From assembly GCA_020438595.1 (NCBI GenBank), contig JAGQUI010000210.1, forward strand, positions 1 through 5,427: DNA of 5,427 bases. Direction: 5' to 3'. Every line of letters starts with the position of its first letter. Position 1 is the stretch's first letter. Positions 1-5,427 of the stretch are shown in pieces. The position numbers were made by a program, and so were the translations under genes. Source of the stretch: Propionibacteriaceae bacterium (GTDB lineage Bacteria > Actinomycetota > Actinomycetes > Propionibacteriales > Propionibacteriaceae). Under the pieces are notes generated by a model. That model made no database searches, was not told where the DNA came from, and worked only from the letters and a program-made list of their open reading frames with translations.

Positions 1-1927
1 TCGGCAGGTCGCCGGAAAGGACGATCCGGTTCCGCGAGCGCTCCGTCTCCGGGTCGGGGATCGGGATCGCCGACAACAACGCCTGGGTGTAGGGGTGCAC
101 CGGGTGGGTGTACACCTCGTCCACGTCACCGATCTCGACGATCGAGCCCAGGTACATCACGGCCACGCGGTCGGCGATGTGCCGGATCACCGCGAGGTCG
201 TGCGCCACGAACAGGTAGGACAGGCCGAGCTTGCCCTGCAGGTCCTGCAGCAGGTTGATCACGCCGGCCTGGATCGACACGTCGAGCGCGGAGACCGGCT
301 CGTCCAGCACCATCACCTTCGGCTCCAGCGAGAGGGCCCGGGCGATCCCGATCCGCTGCCGCTGGCCGCCGGAGAAGTGCTGCGGGTACCGGTCGGCGTG
401 GCTCGGCTCCAGCCCGACCAGCCGGAGCAGGTCGTGGACGCGGGTGTCGATCTCGTCCTTCTTGTAGCCGAACACGCCCATCGGCTCGGCGATGATGTCG
501 AAGATCGGCAGCCGCGGGTCCAGCGAGGCCATCGGGTCCTGGAACACCACCTGCAGGTTGCGCCGCAACTGCTTGCGCTCGCGCCGGCTCAGCTTCGAGG
601 TGTCCCGGCCGAGCACGTTCACCGTGCCCGCCGTCGGGGTGCCGAGGTTCAGGATCTCGAGCAGCGTCGTCGACTTGCCGCAGCCCGACTCCCCGACCAG
701 GCCGAGGGTCTCCCCCTCCCGCACGTCGAGGTCGATGCCGTCCACCGCGTGCACGGTGCCGACCCGGCGCCGGTAGATCGCGCCCTTCATCAGCGGGTAG
801 TGCCGCTTCAGGCCCTCCAGCTCCAGCACCACCGGACGCTGCTCACGCGGTACCTCGGCCAGGTCGGACTCGGTGAGTTCCGGGGCGGGGAACAGGTCCG
901 AATGCCCCGCGCCGACCAGGTCGTCCAGCCGGTGGCAGGCGGCGAGGTGGTCCATCGAATCGGTCGGCTCGAGCTCCGGCTCCACCTGCGAGCACTGCTC
1001 GACAGCCTTCGGGCAGCGCGGCACGAACGGGCAGCCGGGCGGCAGGTCGACCACGGACGGCGGGTTGCCCTCCAGCACCGGCAGCGCACCCTCGCTGGCC
1101 TGGTCCAGGCGTGGCACCGTGCCCAGCAGGCCGATCGTGTAGGGCATCCGCGGGGCGTAGAAGATGTCGTCCACCGAGCCCTGCTCGACCGGGCGCCCGG
1201 CGTACATCACGACCACGCGCTCGGCCATGCCGGCGACGATGCCCAGGTCGTGGGTGATCATGATGATCGCCGCGCCGGTCTCCTTCTGGGCGGCCTTGAG
1301 CACCTCCAGCACCTGCGCCTGGATCGTCACGTCCAGCGCCGTGGTGGGCTCGTCGGCGATGATCACGTCGGGGTCGTTCGCGATCGCCATCGCGATCATC
1401 ACCCGCTGCCGCATGCCGCCGGAGAACTCGAACGGGAACGACTTCGCCCGCACCTTCGGGTTCGGGATGCCGACCAGGTCGAGCAGCTCGACGGCCCGGT
1501 CCCAGGCCTTCGACTTGCTGATGTCGTAGTGGGCCTGGATCGCCTCCACGATCTGGTCGCCGATGGTGTACACCGGCGTCAGCGCCGACAGCGGGTCCTG
1601 GAAGACCATCGCGACGTCGCGTCCGCGGATCTTCGACATCGCCTCGTCGGCGTTGCCGAGCAGTTCCTCGCCGTGCAGCTTGATCGACCCCTCGATCCGG
1701 GTCGTCGGCGGGTGCAGCCCCATCACGGCCAGCGACGTGACGGACTTGCCCGAGCCGGACTCACCCACGATCGCCATCGTCTCGCCCGCGGCGAGGTCGA
1801 AGCTGAGGCCGCGGACGGCCCGCACCGGGCCAGCCTCGCTCGGGAACGTGACGCGCAGGTCGCGCACGCTCAGGACGGTGTCGCCGGCCCTGGTCCGGCG
1901 TTCCTTCACCTGGGTCTGGATGCTCAC
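1..1927 (-). CDS. Double-domain peptide ABC importer ATPase (DppD-DppF / Opp-type fusion), C-terminus cut by window edge
   Basis: Cytoplasmic ATPase that powers a peptide-type ABC importer through the two permeases encoded just upstream. One uninterrupted frame of 642 codons carries two ATP-binding domains. Domain 1 (about residues 18-262) has Walker A GESGSGKS 55-62, Q-loop Gln110, signature SGGMRQR 169-175, Walker B Asp192/Glu193 and switch His226. Domain 2 (from about 365) has Walker A GESGCGKS 412-419, Q-loop Gln463, signature SGGQRQR 519-525, Walker B Asp542/Glu543 and His576. All key residues are intact in both, so both sites look catalytic. Each domain is followed by the oligopeptide-transporter C-terminal region (PYT at 262-264; again near 612). 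The first contains Cys299, Cys305, Cys312 and Cys331, the pattern linked to a [4Fe-4S] cluster in Opp/Dpp ATPases. The GTG start has GAGGGGG at 1935-1941, 7 nt upstream; the gap to the preceding gene is 31 nt. Single-chain double ATPases are normal here (mycobacterial OppD). Peptide substrate is inferred from family. Confidence 0.95.
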   Translation of the reverse strand, partial: MSIQTQVKERRTRAGDTVLSVRDLRVTFPSEAGPVRAVRGLSFDLAAGETMAIVGESGSGKSVTSLAVMGLHPPTTRIEGSIKLHGEELLGNADEAMSKIRGRDVAMVFQDPLSALTPVYTIGDQIVEAIQAHYDISKSKAWDRAVELLDLVGIPNPKVRAKSFPFEFSGGMRQRVMIAMAIANDPDVIIADEPTTALDVTIQAQVLEVLKAAQKETGAAIIMITHDLGIVAGMAERVVVMYAGRPVEQGSVDDIFYAPRMPYTIGLLGTVPRLDQASEGALPVLEGNPPSVVDLPPGCPFVPRCPKAVEQCSQVEPELEPTDSMDHLAACHRLDDLVGAGHSDLFPAPELTESDLAEVPREQRPVVLELEGLKRHYPLMKGAIYRRRVGTVHAVDGIDLDVREGETLGLVGESGCGKSTTLLEILNLGTPTAGTVNVLGRDTSKLSRRERKQLRRNLQVVFQDPMASLDPRLPIFDIIAEPMGVFGYKKDEIDTRVHDLLRLVGLEPSHADRYPQHFSGGQRQRIGIARALSLEPKVMVLDEPVSALDVSIQAGVINLLQDLQGKLGLSYLFVAHDLAVIRHIADRVAVMYLGSIVEIGDVDEVYTHPVHPYTQALLSAIPIPDPETERSRNRIVLSGDLP

Positions 1928-1958
1928 TGATCGGCCCCCTCGGAGGTGGTTCGGTGAA

Positions 1959-2885
1959 TCATGCCTGGCCTCCGGAGGCGGAACTGGGGTCGAGGGCGTC
2001 ACGCAGGCCGTCGCCGACCGCGTTCACGCACATGACCAGGAACACCAGCACGGCGGCCGGGCCGAGGAAGATCCACGGGTAGGTGGTGGCCATCCGGGCC
2101 CCCTCGCCGATCAGCGTGCCCAGCGAGGTGTCCGGCGAGTGCACGCCGAAACCGAAGTAGGACAGGCCGGTCTCGGCGAGGATCGCGTAGCCGACGTTGA
2201 GCGTCGCGTCGATGATCAGCAGCGAGGACGCGTTGGGCAGGATGTGCCGCAGGATGATCCGGCCGGACGGCAGGCCCATGAACCGGGCGGCCTGCACGTA
2301 CTCGCGCTCGCGGATGGACAGGGTCAGCGAGCGCACGACGCGGGCCGACAAAGGCCAGGCGAAGGCGGCCAGCAGCACCACCAGGAGCAGCCAGCTCGAG
2401 TCGCTGTCGGGGGCTCCCCGGGACGCGATGGCGACCAGGAAGAAGCTCGGCACGACCAGCAGCAGGTCGATGATCCACAGCGCCGTCTTCTCCCACCAGC
2501 CGCCCAGGTAGGCCGCCGACGCGCCGACCAGCGCGGCGATCGAGGTGGACAGCACCGCCACCAGCAGGCCGATCAGCAGCGACTTGCCCAGGCCCCGGAT
2601 GGTCAGGGCGAGTACGTCGCGTCCGGCCTGCGTGGTGCCCAGCACGTGCGCGGAGTCCGGCGCGGTAAGGAAGGCGTTGATGTCGATGTCGTCGTACTTC
2701 CAGTACACGAAGGCGCCGCCGAAGACCGCGAGGAAGGCGAGGAACAGGATGCCGAGCGCCCCGATCACCGCCGTCTTGTTGCGCAGGAACCGGCGCAGGA
2801 TCAGCCGGCCGCGGGAGAGGCGCTTCTGCGGCTTGAGCGCGGTTGCGGAGAGGGCCTCGACCTCGGTCGCGTCTGCGGCAGTCAT
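1959..2885 (-). CDS. ABC peptide-type importer permease, OppC/DppC family
   Basis: Second membrane subunit of the importer; with the B-type permease it forms the transport channel in the cytoplasmic membrane. The 308-residue product has a charged cytosolic N-terminus, an OppC_N-type first helix (about 39-60), the family motif HVLGTTQAGRDVL at 80-92, and further hydrophobic segments near 102-127, 136-156, 164-184, 222-243 and 270-291. The ATPase-docking EAA loop lies at about 195-218 (EYVQAARFMGLPSG followed by LRHILPN). The C-terminal NAVGDGLRDALDP is typical of the family. Length is normal. The ATG start gives the usual N-terminus; the only Shine-Dalgarno-like element is a weak GGGGG 6 nt upstream, so translation may be coupled to what lies before it. 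The TGA stop is 31 nt before the ATPase start, consistent with one operon. Substrate (oligopeptide, dipeptide, or another Opp/Dpp-family solute such as nickel) cannot be read from the permease. Confidence 0.95.
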   Translation of the reverse strand: MTAADATEVEALSATALKPQKRLSRGRLILRRFLRNKTAVIGALGILFLAFLAVFGGAFVYWKYDDIDINAFLTAPDSAHVLGTTQAGRDVLALTIRGLGKSLLIGLLVAVLSTSIAALVGASAAYLGGWWEKTALWIIDLLLVVPSFFLVAIASRGAPDSDSSWLLLVVLLAAFAWPLSARVVRSLTLSIREREYVQAARFMGLPSGRIILRHILPNASSLLIIDATLNVGYAILAETGLSYFGFGVHSPDTSLGTLIGEGARMATTYPWIFLGPAAVLVFLVMCVNAVGDGLRDALDPSSASGGQA

Positions 2886-2950
2886 TCGGGGCCCCCGCAG
2901 GGTTGTTCGGGGGAGCGCAGCGGAGGAGAAGAACTCTGTGGGGTGTTCAT
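2882..2950 (-). CDS. Possible 22-codon coupling micro-ORF between the permease genes
   Basis: An ATG overlaps the TGA of the B permease gene (ATGA) and opens a 22-codon frame, rich in Ser and Pro, whose own TGA overlaps the ATG of the C permease gene (again ATGA). A purine-rich TGAGG lies 5 nt before its ATG. The arrangement would let ribosomes pass from B to C through a 61-nt gap that otherwise has a weak ribosome binding site. Against a conserved protein: third-position G/C is only about 60 percent, well below the neighbouring genes, and no family is recognisable. It may be a translational-coupling device or chance. Confidence 0.25.
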   Translation of the reverse strand: MNTPQSSSPPLRSPEQPCGGPE

Positions 2951-3930
2951 CCCAGCCTCACTCTCGGGTCGAGGATCGCGACCATGATGTCGGAGAGCAC
3001 CGCGCCGGACAGGACGCAGACGCCGGCGAACGCGGTAACCGCGACCACGCCGTTCACGTCCATGTTGTTGATGGTGTCGATGCCGTACTGGCCGATGCCG
3101 GGGAAGCTGAAGATGCGTTCGGTGAAGGTCGCCCCGACGAACATCGTGGCCACGCTGAACGCCACGTAGGTGCCGGTCGGGATCAGGGCCGTGCGGAGCG
3201 CGTGCTTCATCACGGCTCTCCGTTGTCGCAGGCCCTTCGCGCGCGCCGTCCGGACGTAGTCGGCGCCCAGGGAGTCGAGCATCAGGTTGCGCTGGATCCG
3301 GCTCATCGAGGCGGCGCCGATCACGATCAGCACCAGCGTCGGCAGGAACAAGTGTTGTAATCGGTCGACGAGCGCCGCGAGCGGGTAGTCGCCCACCTCG
3401 CCGGTCTCACCGATGAACTCGAAGGTGCGGGTGCCGGTCACGTTGTTGAACCAGGTCGCGCCGATCTGGGTCAGGTGGCCGATCACGAACGCCGGGGTCG
3501 AGATGATCAGCAGCGACAGGGCGGTGACCACGCGGTCGCTCACCTTGTACTGCCGGGTGGCCGTCCAGGCGCCGGCAGCGATGCCGATGAACAGGCCGGC
3601 CAGGGTGCCGATCAACAGCAGCCGCAGGCTCACCCACATGCGGACGGCGATCTGCTCGTTGACGCTGACCCCCATCGGCGAGTAGCCCCAGTTCCAGTGC
3701 AGGACCACGTCGCTCAACCACGTCCAGTAGCGCTCCAGGAGCGGCACCTGGTCGCTGAGGTTGTACTGGCGCAACTGCGCATCGATGACCTCGGGGTCCA
3801 CCGGCGGCTGCCGGACGGCCCACAGCGAGGCCGGGTTCAGCTGCGTCGCGGCCAGGAAGTAGGTCAGCGACACCGCGACGTAGAGCAGGACGACGTAGTT
3901 CAACGCGCGCTTGCCGATGTAGCGAAGCAT
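2947..3930 (-). CDS. ABC peptide-type importer permease, OppB/DppB family
   Basis: First gene of the importer operon and first membrane subunit. The 327-residue product has an N-terminal helix (about 10-28) followed by a long extracytoplasmic segment (29-99), then hydrophobic segments near 100-122, 135-156, 194-210, 254-272 and 296-320. The EAA loop that docks to an ATPase domain is at about 224-247 (DYVRTARAKGLRQ, then KHALRTALIPT). The family block ERIFSFPGIGQYGIDTI is at 271-287 and the chain ends in ILDPRVRLG. Length is normal. After helix 1 the usual PGDP-like motif is replaced by QLNPASLW, a variant I associate with a group of actinobacterial permeases. The ATG has no Shine-Dalgarno sequence; a -10 hexamer ends 6 nt upstream, implying a leaderless message. 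The RDD gene ends 40 nt upstream. The family is certain; the substrate is not. Confidence 0.95.
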   Translation of the reverse strand: MLRYIGKRALNYVVLLYVAVSLTYFLAATQLNPASLWAVRQPPVDPEVIDAQLRQYNLSDQVPLLERYWTWLSDVVLHWNWGYSPMGVSVNEQIAVRMWVSLRLLLIGTLAGLFIGIAAGAWTATRQYKVSDRVVTALSLLIISTPAFVIGHLTQIGATWFNNVTGTRTFEFIGETGEVGDYPLAALVDRLQHLFLPTLVLIVIGAASMSRIQRNLMLDSLGADYVRTARAKGLRQRRAVMKHALRTALIPTGTYVAFSVATMFVGATFTERIFSFPGIGQYGIDTINNMDVNGVVAVTAFAGVCVLSGAVLSDIMVAILDPRVRLG

Positions 3931-3936
3931 GCAGGG

Positions 3937-3965
3937 AACGTAGCGCAGGCCGCGGACTTCCCCAA
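3937..3965 (-). promoter_or_regulatory. Candidate leaderless promoter of the importer operon
   Basis: On the minus strand TTGGGG (3965-3960) and TACGTT (3942-3937) are separated by 17 bp and resemble a housekeeping -35/-10 pair: the -35 matches the TTG core and the -10 fits TANNNT. Six bases separate the -10 from the ATG, placing the predicted transcription start on the A of the ATG itself. It lies wholly in the 40-bp gap after the RDD gene. No transcription data; inferred from sequence. Confidence 0.5.
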
Positions 3966-3970
3966 ACGAA

Positions 3971-4411
3971 TCAGCGTGCCGGACTGCGCAGGTTCACCAC
4001 CACCGTGCCGAGCAGCAGGTCGTTCAGGGCCCTGCGTTCGGCCCCGATCACGATGGTCGGCAGCACCACCGAGATCATCGCCGCGCGGGCGATCGCCCGC
4101 AGCCAGCCGAGCCGCTGCCCGTCCAGCCGGACGATGCCGATCCGGGCGATCAGCTGGCCGAAGCTGCTCCCGGTGAGGGCGGTCAGCACGGTGCTCTCGA
4201 CGAAGTAGGTCGCGAGCACCATCCAGGCCCGCCAGCCGCTGTCCCGCAGCACGCCGACCCCGAACAGGAACACCGCGACCGCCATGCATGCCGCCCAGTC
4301 GAGCACCAGGGCGGCGATCCGGGCCCACCAGGTGGCCAGCGACCCGCGTCCGTGTTCGGGCAGGCCGATGCTGGCGCCCGGGTAGGCGTCCGCCGGTTCG
4401 GGATCGGTCAC
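3971..4411 (-). CDS. RDD-family integral membrane protein
   Basis: Small membrane protein of 146 residues; the molecular role of most RDD proteins is unknown. After a polar N-terminus of about 27 residues come the family's Arg and Asp in the first helix ([10 protein letters not shown], Arg31 and Asp38), a second hydrophobic stretch (about 62-80), the conserved block [18 protein letters not shown] (81-98), a third hydrophobic stretch near 106-124, and the C-terminal motif [14 protein letters not shown] (126-139), where Asp131 is the family's last conserved acidic residue. Length suits a minimal three-helix member. The GTG start is fixed by an in-frame TAG only four codons upstream. It has no Shine-Dalgarno sequence but has a -10 hexamer 6 nt upstream. 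It is divergent from glnA and 40 nt before the importer operon, so read-through into the operon is possible. I recall RDD genes beside glnA in other actinomycetes, but this was not checked. Confidence 0.88.
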   Translation of the reverse strand: MTDPEPADAYPGASIGLPEHGRGSLATWWARIAALVLDWAACMAVAVFLFGVGVLRDSGWRAWMVLATYFVESTVLTALTGSSFGQLIARIGIVRLDGQRLGWLRAIARAAMISVVLPTIVIGAERRALNDLLLGTVVVNLRSPAR

Positions 4412-4417
4412 GGGTGG

Positions 4418-4423
4418 AGCCTA
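4418..4423 (-). promoter_or_regulatory. Candidate -10 element of a leaderless RDD-gene promoter
   Basis: TAGGCT on the minus strand fits TANNNT and ends 6 nt before the GTG, so transcription would begin at the start codon. The same 6-nt spacing is seen for the importer operon. No convincing -35 is present: the position expected for a 17-bp spacer (4441-4446) falls in the left arm of the inverted repeat at 4439-4468. Confidence 0.42.
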
Positions 4424-4438
4424 GCGAGCGGGACAGTC

Positions 4439-4468
4439 CGTGGACGCCCGGAGCGTCCGGCGTCCACG
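4439..4468. repeat. Perfect 10-bp inverted repeat, possible operator
   Basis: CGTGGACGCC (4439-4448) and GGCGTCCACG (4459-4468) are exact reverse complements separated by 10 bp. An internal alternative pairing also exists: GGACGC (4442-4447) with GCGTCC (4453-4458) across 5 bp. A third partial copy of the arm, CGTGGACGC, occurs at 4538-4546. There is no T-tract on either strand and the site lies between divergent genes, so a terminator is unlikely. It overlaps where the -35 of the RDD promoter would be, so a protein-binding site is a reasonable reading. Confidence 0.6.
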
Positions 4469-4480
4469 CTGGCATCCTTT

Positions 4481-4504
4481 CGGCAACGACATCAGGCGTT
4501 GCCG
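4481..4504. repeat. Perfect 8-bp inverted repeat between RDD gene and glnA
   Basis: CGGCAACG (4481-4488) pairs exactly with CGTTGCCG (4497-4504) across an 8-base loop. No T-run follows on either strand, so it is not a typical intrinsic terminator. It sits 19 bp upstream of the GlnR-like operator. It could be a regulator site for either divergent promoter; no known consensus was recognised. Confidence 0.5.
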
Positions 4505-4522
4505 GGAGCCCCGGGACAGCGC

Positions 4523-4560
4523 GTTACGCCGCTGAAACGTGGACGCAACCCGGTGGTTAC
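4523..4560 (+). promoter_or_regulatory. GlnR-like operator of glnA
   Basis: Four 5-bp half-sites occur at strict 11-bp spacing: GTTAC (4523-4527), GAAAC (4534-4538), GCAAC (4545-4549) and GTTAC (4556-4560), each separated by 6 bp. Actinobacterial GlnR, the OmpR-type regulator of nitrogen genes, binds repeats of the form GTNAC-n6-GAAAC-n6-GTNAC-n6-GAAAC upstream of glnA. The first pair matches perfectly. The third half-site has one mismatch (C for T), and the fourth is GTTAC where GAAAC is more usual. The site ends 10 bp before the candidate -10 and 51 bp before the glnA start, suited to activation. Direct sequence match plus known family; binding itself is inferred. Confidence 0.72.
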
Positions 4561-4570
4561 GGCTGTTGCC

Positions 4571-4576
4571 TAGCGT
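4571..4576 (+). promoter_or_regulatory. Candidate -10 element of glnA
   Basis: TAGCGT is the only TANNNT hexamer between the GlnR-like operator and the glnA start. It predicts a transcription start near 4583 and a 5' leader of about 29 nt. The -35 position (about 4548-4553, ACCCGG) is poor, as expected for a promoter that depends on an activator bound just upstream. Confidence 0.5.
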
Positions 4577-4611
4577 GTGCAGAGTTCAATTCCCTGACTT
4601 GTGGAGGAAAG

Positions 4612-5427
4612 ATGTTCCAAGGCGCCGACGACCTGTTGGCCTACATCAAGGACGAGGGTGTCGAGACCGTCGACGTCCGCTTCTGCGATCTTCCCGGTGT
4701 GATGCAGCACTTCACCGTGCCCGTCGACTTCTTCGACGCGGACGTGTTCGAGAACGGCCTGTCCTTCGACGGTTCCTCGATCCGTGGTTTCCAGAAGATC
4801 CACGAGTCCGACATGACCCTGATGCCGGATGCGACCACCGCGTTCATCGACCCGTTCCGGAAGTCGAAGACCCTCGCGGTGAACTTCTTCGTGCACGATC
4901 CGCTGACCAAGGAGCCCTACAGCCGCGACCCGCGCAACATCGCGCGCAAGGCCGAGAACTACCTGGCCTCGACCGGCATCGGCGACACCGCGTTCATGGG
5001 CCCGGAGGCCGAGTTCTACGTGTTCGACTCGGTGCGCTTCGAGACCAAGCAGAACGCCGGCTACTACTACATCGACTCCGAGGCCGGCGCCTGGAACACC
5101 GGTGCGGAGGAGGACGGCACCGGTCGCGGCAACCGTGGCTACAAGGTGAAGTACAAGGGCGGCTACTTCCCGGTGTCGCCGGTCGACCACTTCGGTGACC
5201 TGCGCGACGACATGGTGCGCAACCTGATCAACGCCGGCCTGAGCATCGAGCGGGCGCACCACGAGGTGGGCACCGCCGGCCAGGGCGAGATCGCGACCAA
5301 GTTCGACTCCATGCTGGCCGCGGGCGACAACCTGATGAAGTACAAGTACATCATCAAGAACACGGCGTGGGCCGCGGGCAAGACCGCCACCTTCATGCCG
5401 AAGCCGATCTTCGGCGACAACGGCTCG
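4612..5427 (+). CDS. glnA: Glutamine synthetase type I (GSI-beta-like), C-terminal part beyond window
   Basis: Cytoplasmic dodecameric enzyme joining ammonium to glutamate with ATP to make glutamine, the main entry of nitrogen into metabolism. The 272 residues present include the N-terminal beta-grasp domain with the ammonium-site loop [14 protein letters not shown] (47-60, Asp53 equivalent to Asp50 of the enterobacterial enzyme) and the start of the catalytic domain: [10 protein letters not shown] with metal-binding Glu132 and Glu134, [12 protein letters not shown] with Glu218 and Glu226, and the ATP-site block [10 protein letters not shown]. The sequence stops at GDNGS, three codons short of the expected metal-binding His. 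Family length is about 470-480 residues, so some 200 are missing, including the adenylylation-site Tyr; whether this enzyme is adenylylated cannot be seen. The ATG is preceded by GGAGG (4603-4607), 4 nt away, and gives the standard actinobacterial N-terminus. Closest in feel to actinobacterial GlnA1. Transcribed divergently from the RDD gene, with a GlnR-like operator upstream. Confidence 0.98.
   Translation, partial: MFQGADDLLAYIKDEGVETVDVRFCDLPGVMQHFTVPVDFFDADVFENGLSFDGSSIRGFQKIHESDMTLMPDATTAFIDPFRKSKTLAVNFFVHDPLTKEPYSRDPRNIARKAENYLASTGIGDTAFMGPEAEFYVFDSVRFETKQNAGYYYIDSEAGAWNTGAEEDGTGRGNRGYKVKYKGGYFPVSPVDHFGDLRDDMVRNLINAGLSIERAHHEVGTAGQGEIATKFDSMLAAGDNLMKYKYIIKNTAWAAGKTATFMPKPIFGDNGS

Noticed and set aside
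95..1930. 611-codon plus-strand open frame with a His/Arg/Val-rich product
   Set aside because: It is the exact antiphase of the double-ATPase gene: each plus codon is the complement of a real minus codon. G/C bias suppresses stops there. The minus strand carries all ABC motifs.
2922..2928. GGAGGAG on the plus strand in the B-C permease gap, resembling a ribosome binding site
   Set aside because: No credible plus-strand gene starts just downstream; on the transcribed strand it is simply pyrimidine-rich micro-ORF sequence.
1563..2987. 474-codon plus-strand open frame across the ATPase and C permease genes
   Set aside because: It spans two well-supported opposite-strand genes and their gap; composition is low-complexity and no domain is seen.
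3931..3970. GlnR box in front of the importer operon
   Set aside because: No GTNAC-n6-GAAAC pair on either strand in this 40-bp gap.
3900..4475. 191-codon minus-strand frame overlapping the RDD gene
   Set aside because: Arg/Gly/Pro-rich shadow in another frame; the RDD frame has recognisable motifs and membrane helices.
4481..4504. Inverted repeat as an intrinsic terminator
   Set aside because: No T-tract on either side and the flanking genes diverge, so there is no transcript to end here.
4352..4573. 73-codon plus-strand frame running through the RDD-glnA intergenic region
   Set aside because: Begins antisense to the RDD gene, reads through the inverted repeats and GlnR-like site, and has no family resemblance.
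4539..5198. 219-codon plus-strand frame overlapping glnA
   Set aside because: Out-of-frame shadow of glnA, which has clear catalytic motifs and a GGAGG site before its ATG.

Overview
The window is roughly two-thirds G+C, uses GTG as well as ATG starts, and shows strong third-position G/C bias. Together with a GlnR-type operator in front of glnA and a double-ATPase Opp-type transporter, this points to an actinomycete (Actinomycetota). A Pseudonocardiales-like source is a guess; no RNA gene or unique marker settles the genus.

Layout. Positions 1-3930 hold an ABC peptide-type importer operon read on the minus strand in the order inner-membrane permease B (3930-2947), permease C (2885-1959), then one polypeptide carrying both ATPase domains (1927 to beyond the left edge). 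No substrate-binding lipoprotein gene lies in the window; it may follow the ATPase gene beyond the left edge. A possible 22-codon ORF sits between the two permease genes and overlaps each of them by an ATGA junction. Upstream, also on the minus strand, is a 146-residue RDD-family membrane protein (4411-3971). On the plus strand, glnA (type I glutamine synthetase) starts at 4612 and runs off the right edge after 272 codons.

Control regions. The 200-bp divergent gap between the RDD gene and glnA (4412-4611) is the richest non-coding stretch. It contains two perfect inverted repeats, a GlnR-like operator of four 5-bp half-sites at exact 11-bp periodicity, and a single good -10 hexamer for glnA. 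Both oppB-like and RDD start codons lie 6 nt downstream of a TANNNT -10 hexamer without a Shine-Dalgarno sequence, which suggests leaderless transcripts.

How it fits together. GlnA makes glutamine from glutamate and ammonium, and the operator suggests GlnR control of it. The importer could bring in peptides as a nitrogen and carbon source. The link between the two is by proximity only: no GlnR box was seen in front of the transporter. The genes themselves are ordinary families. I did not find an undescribed multi-gene system; the parts most worth a second look are the intergenic repeats, the leaderless promoters and the micro-ORF.
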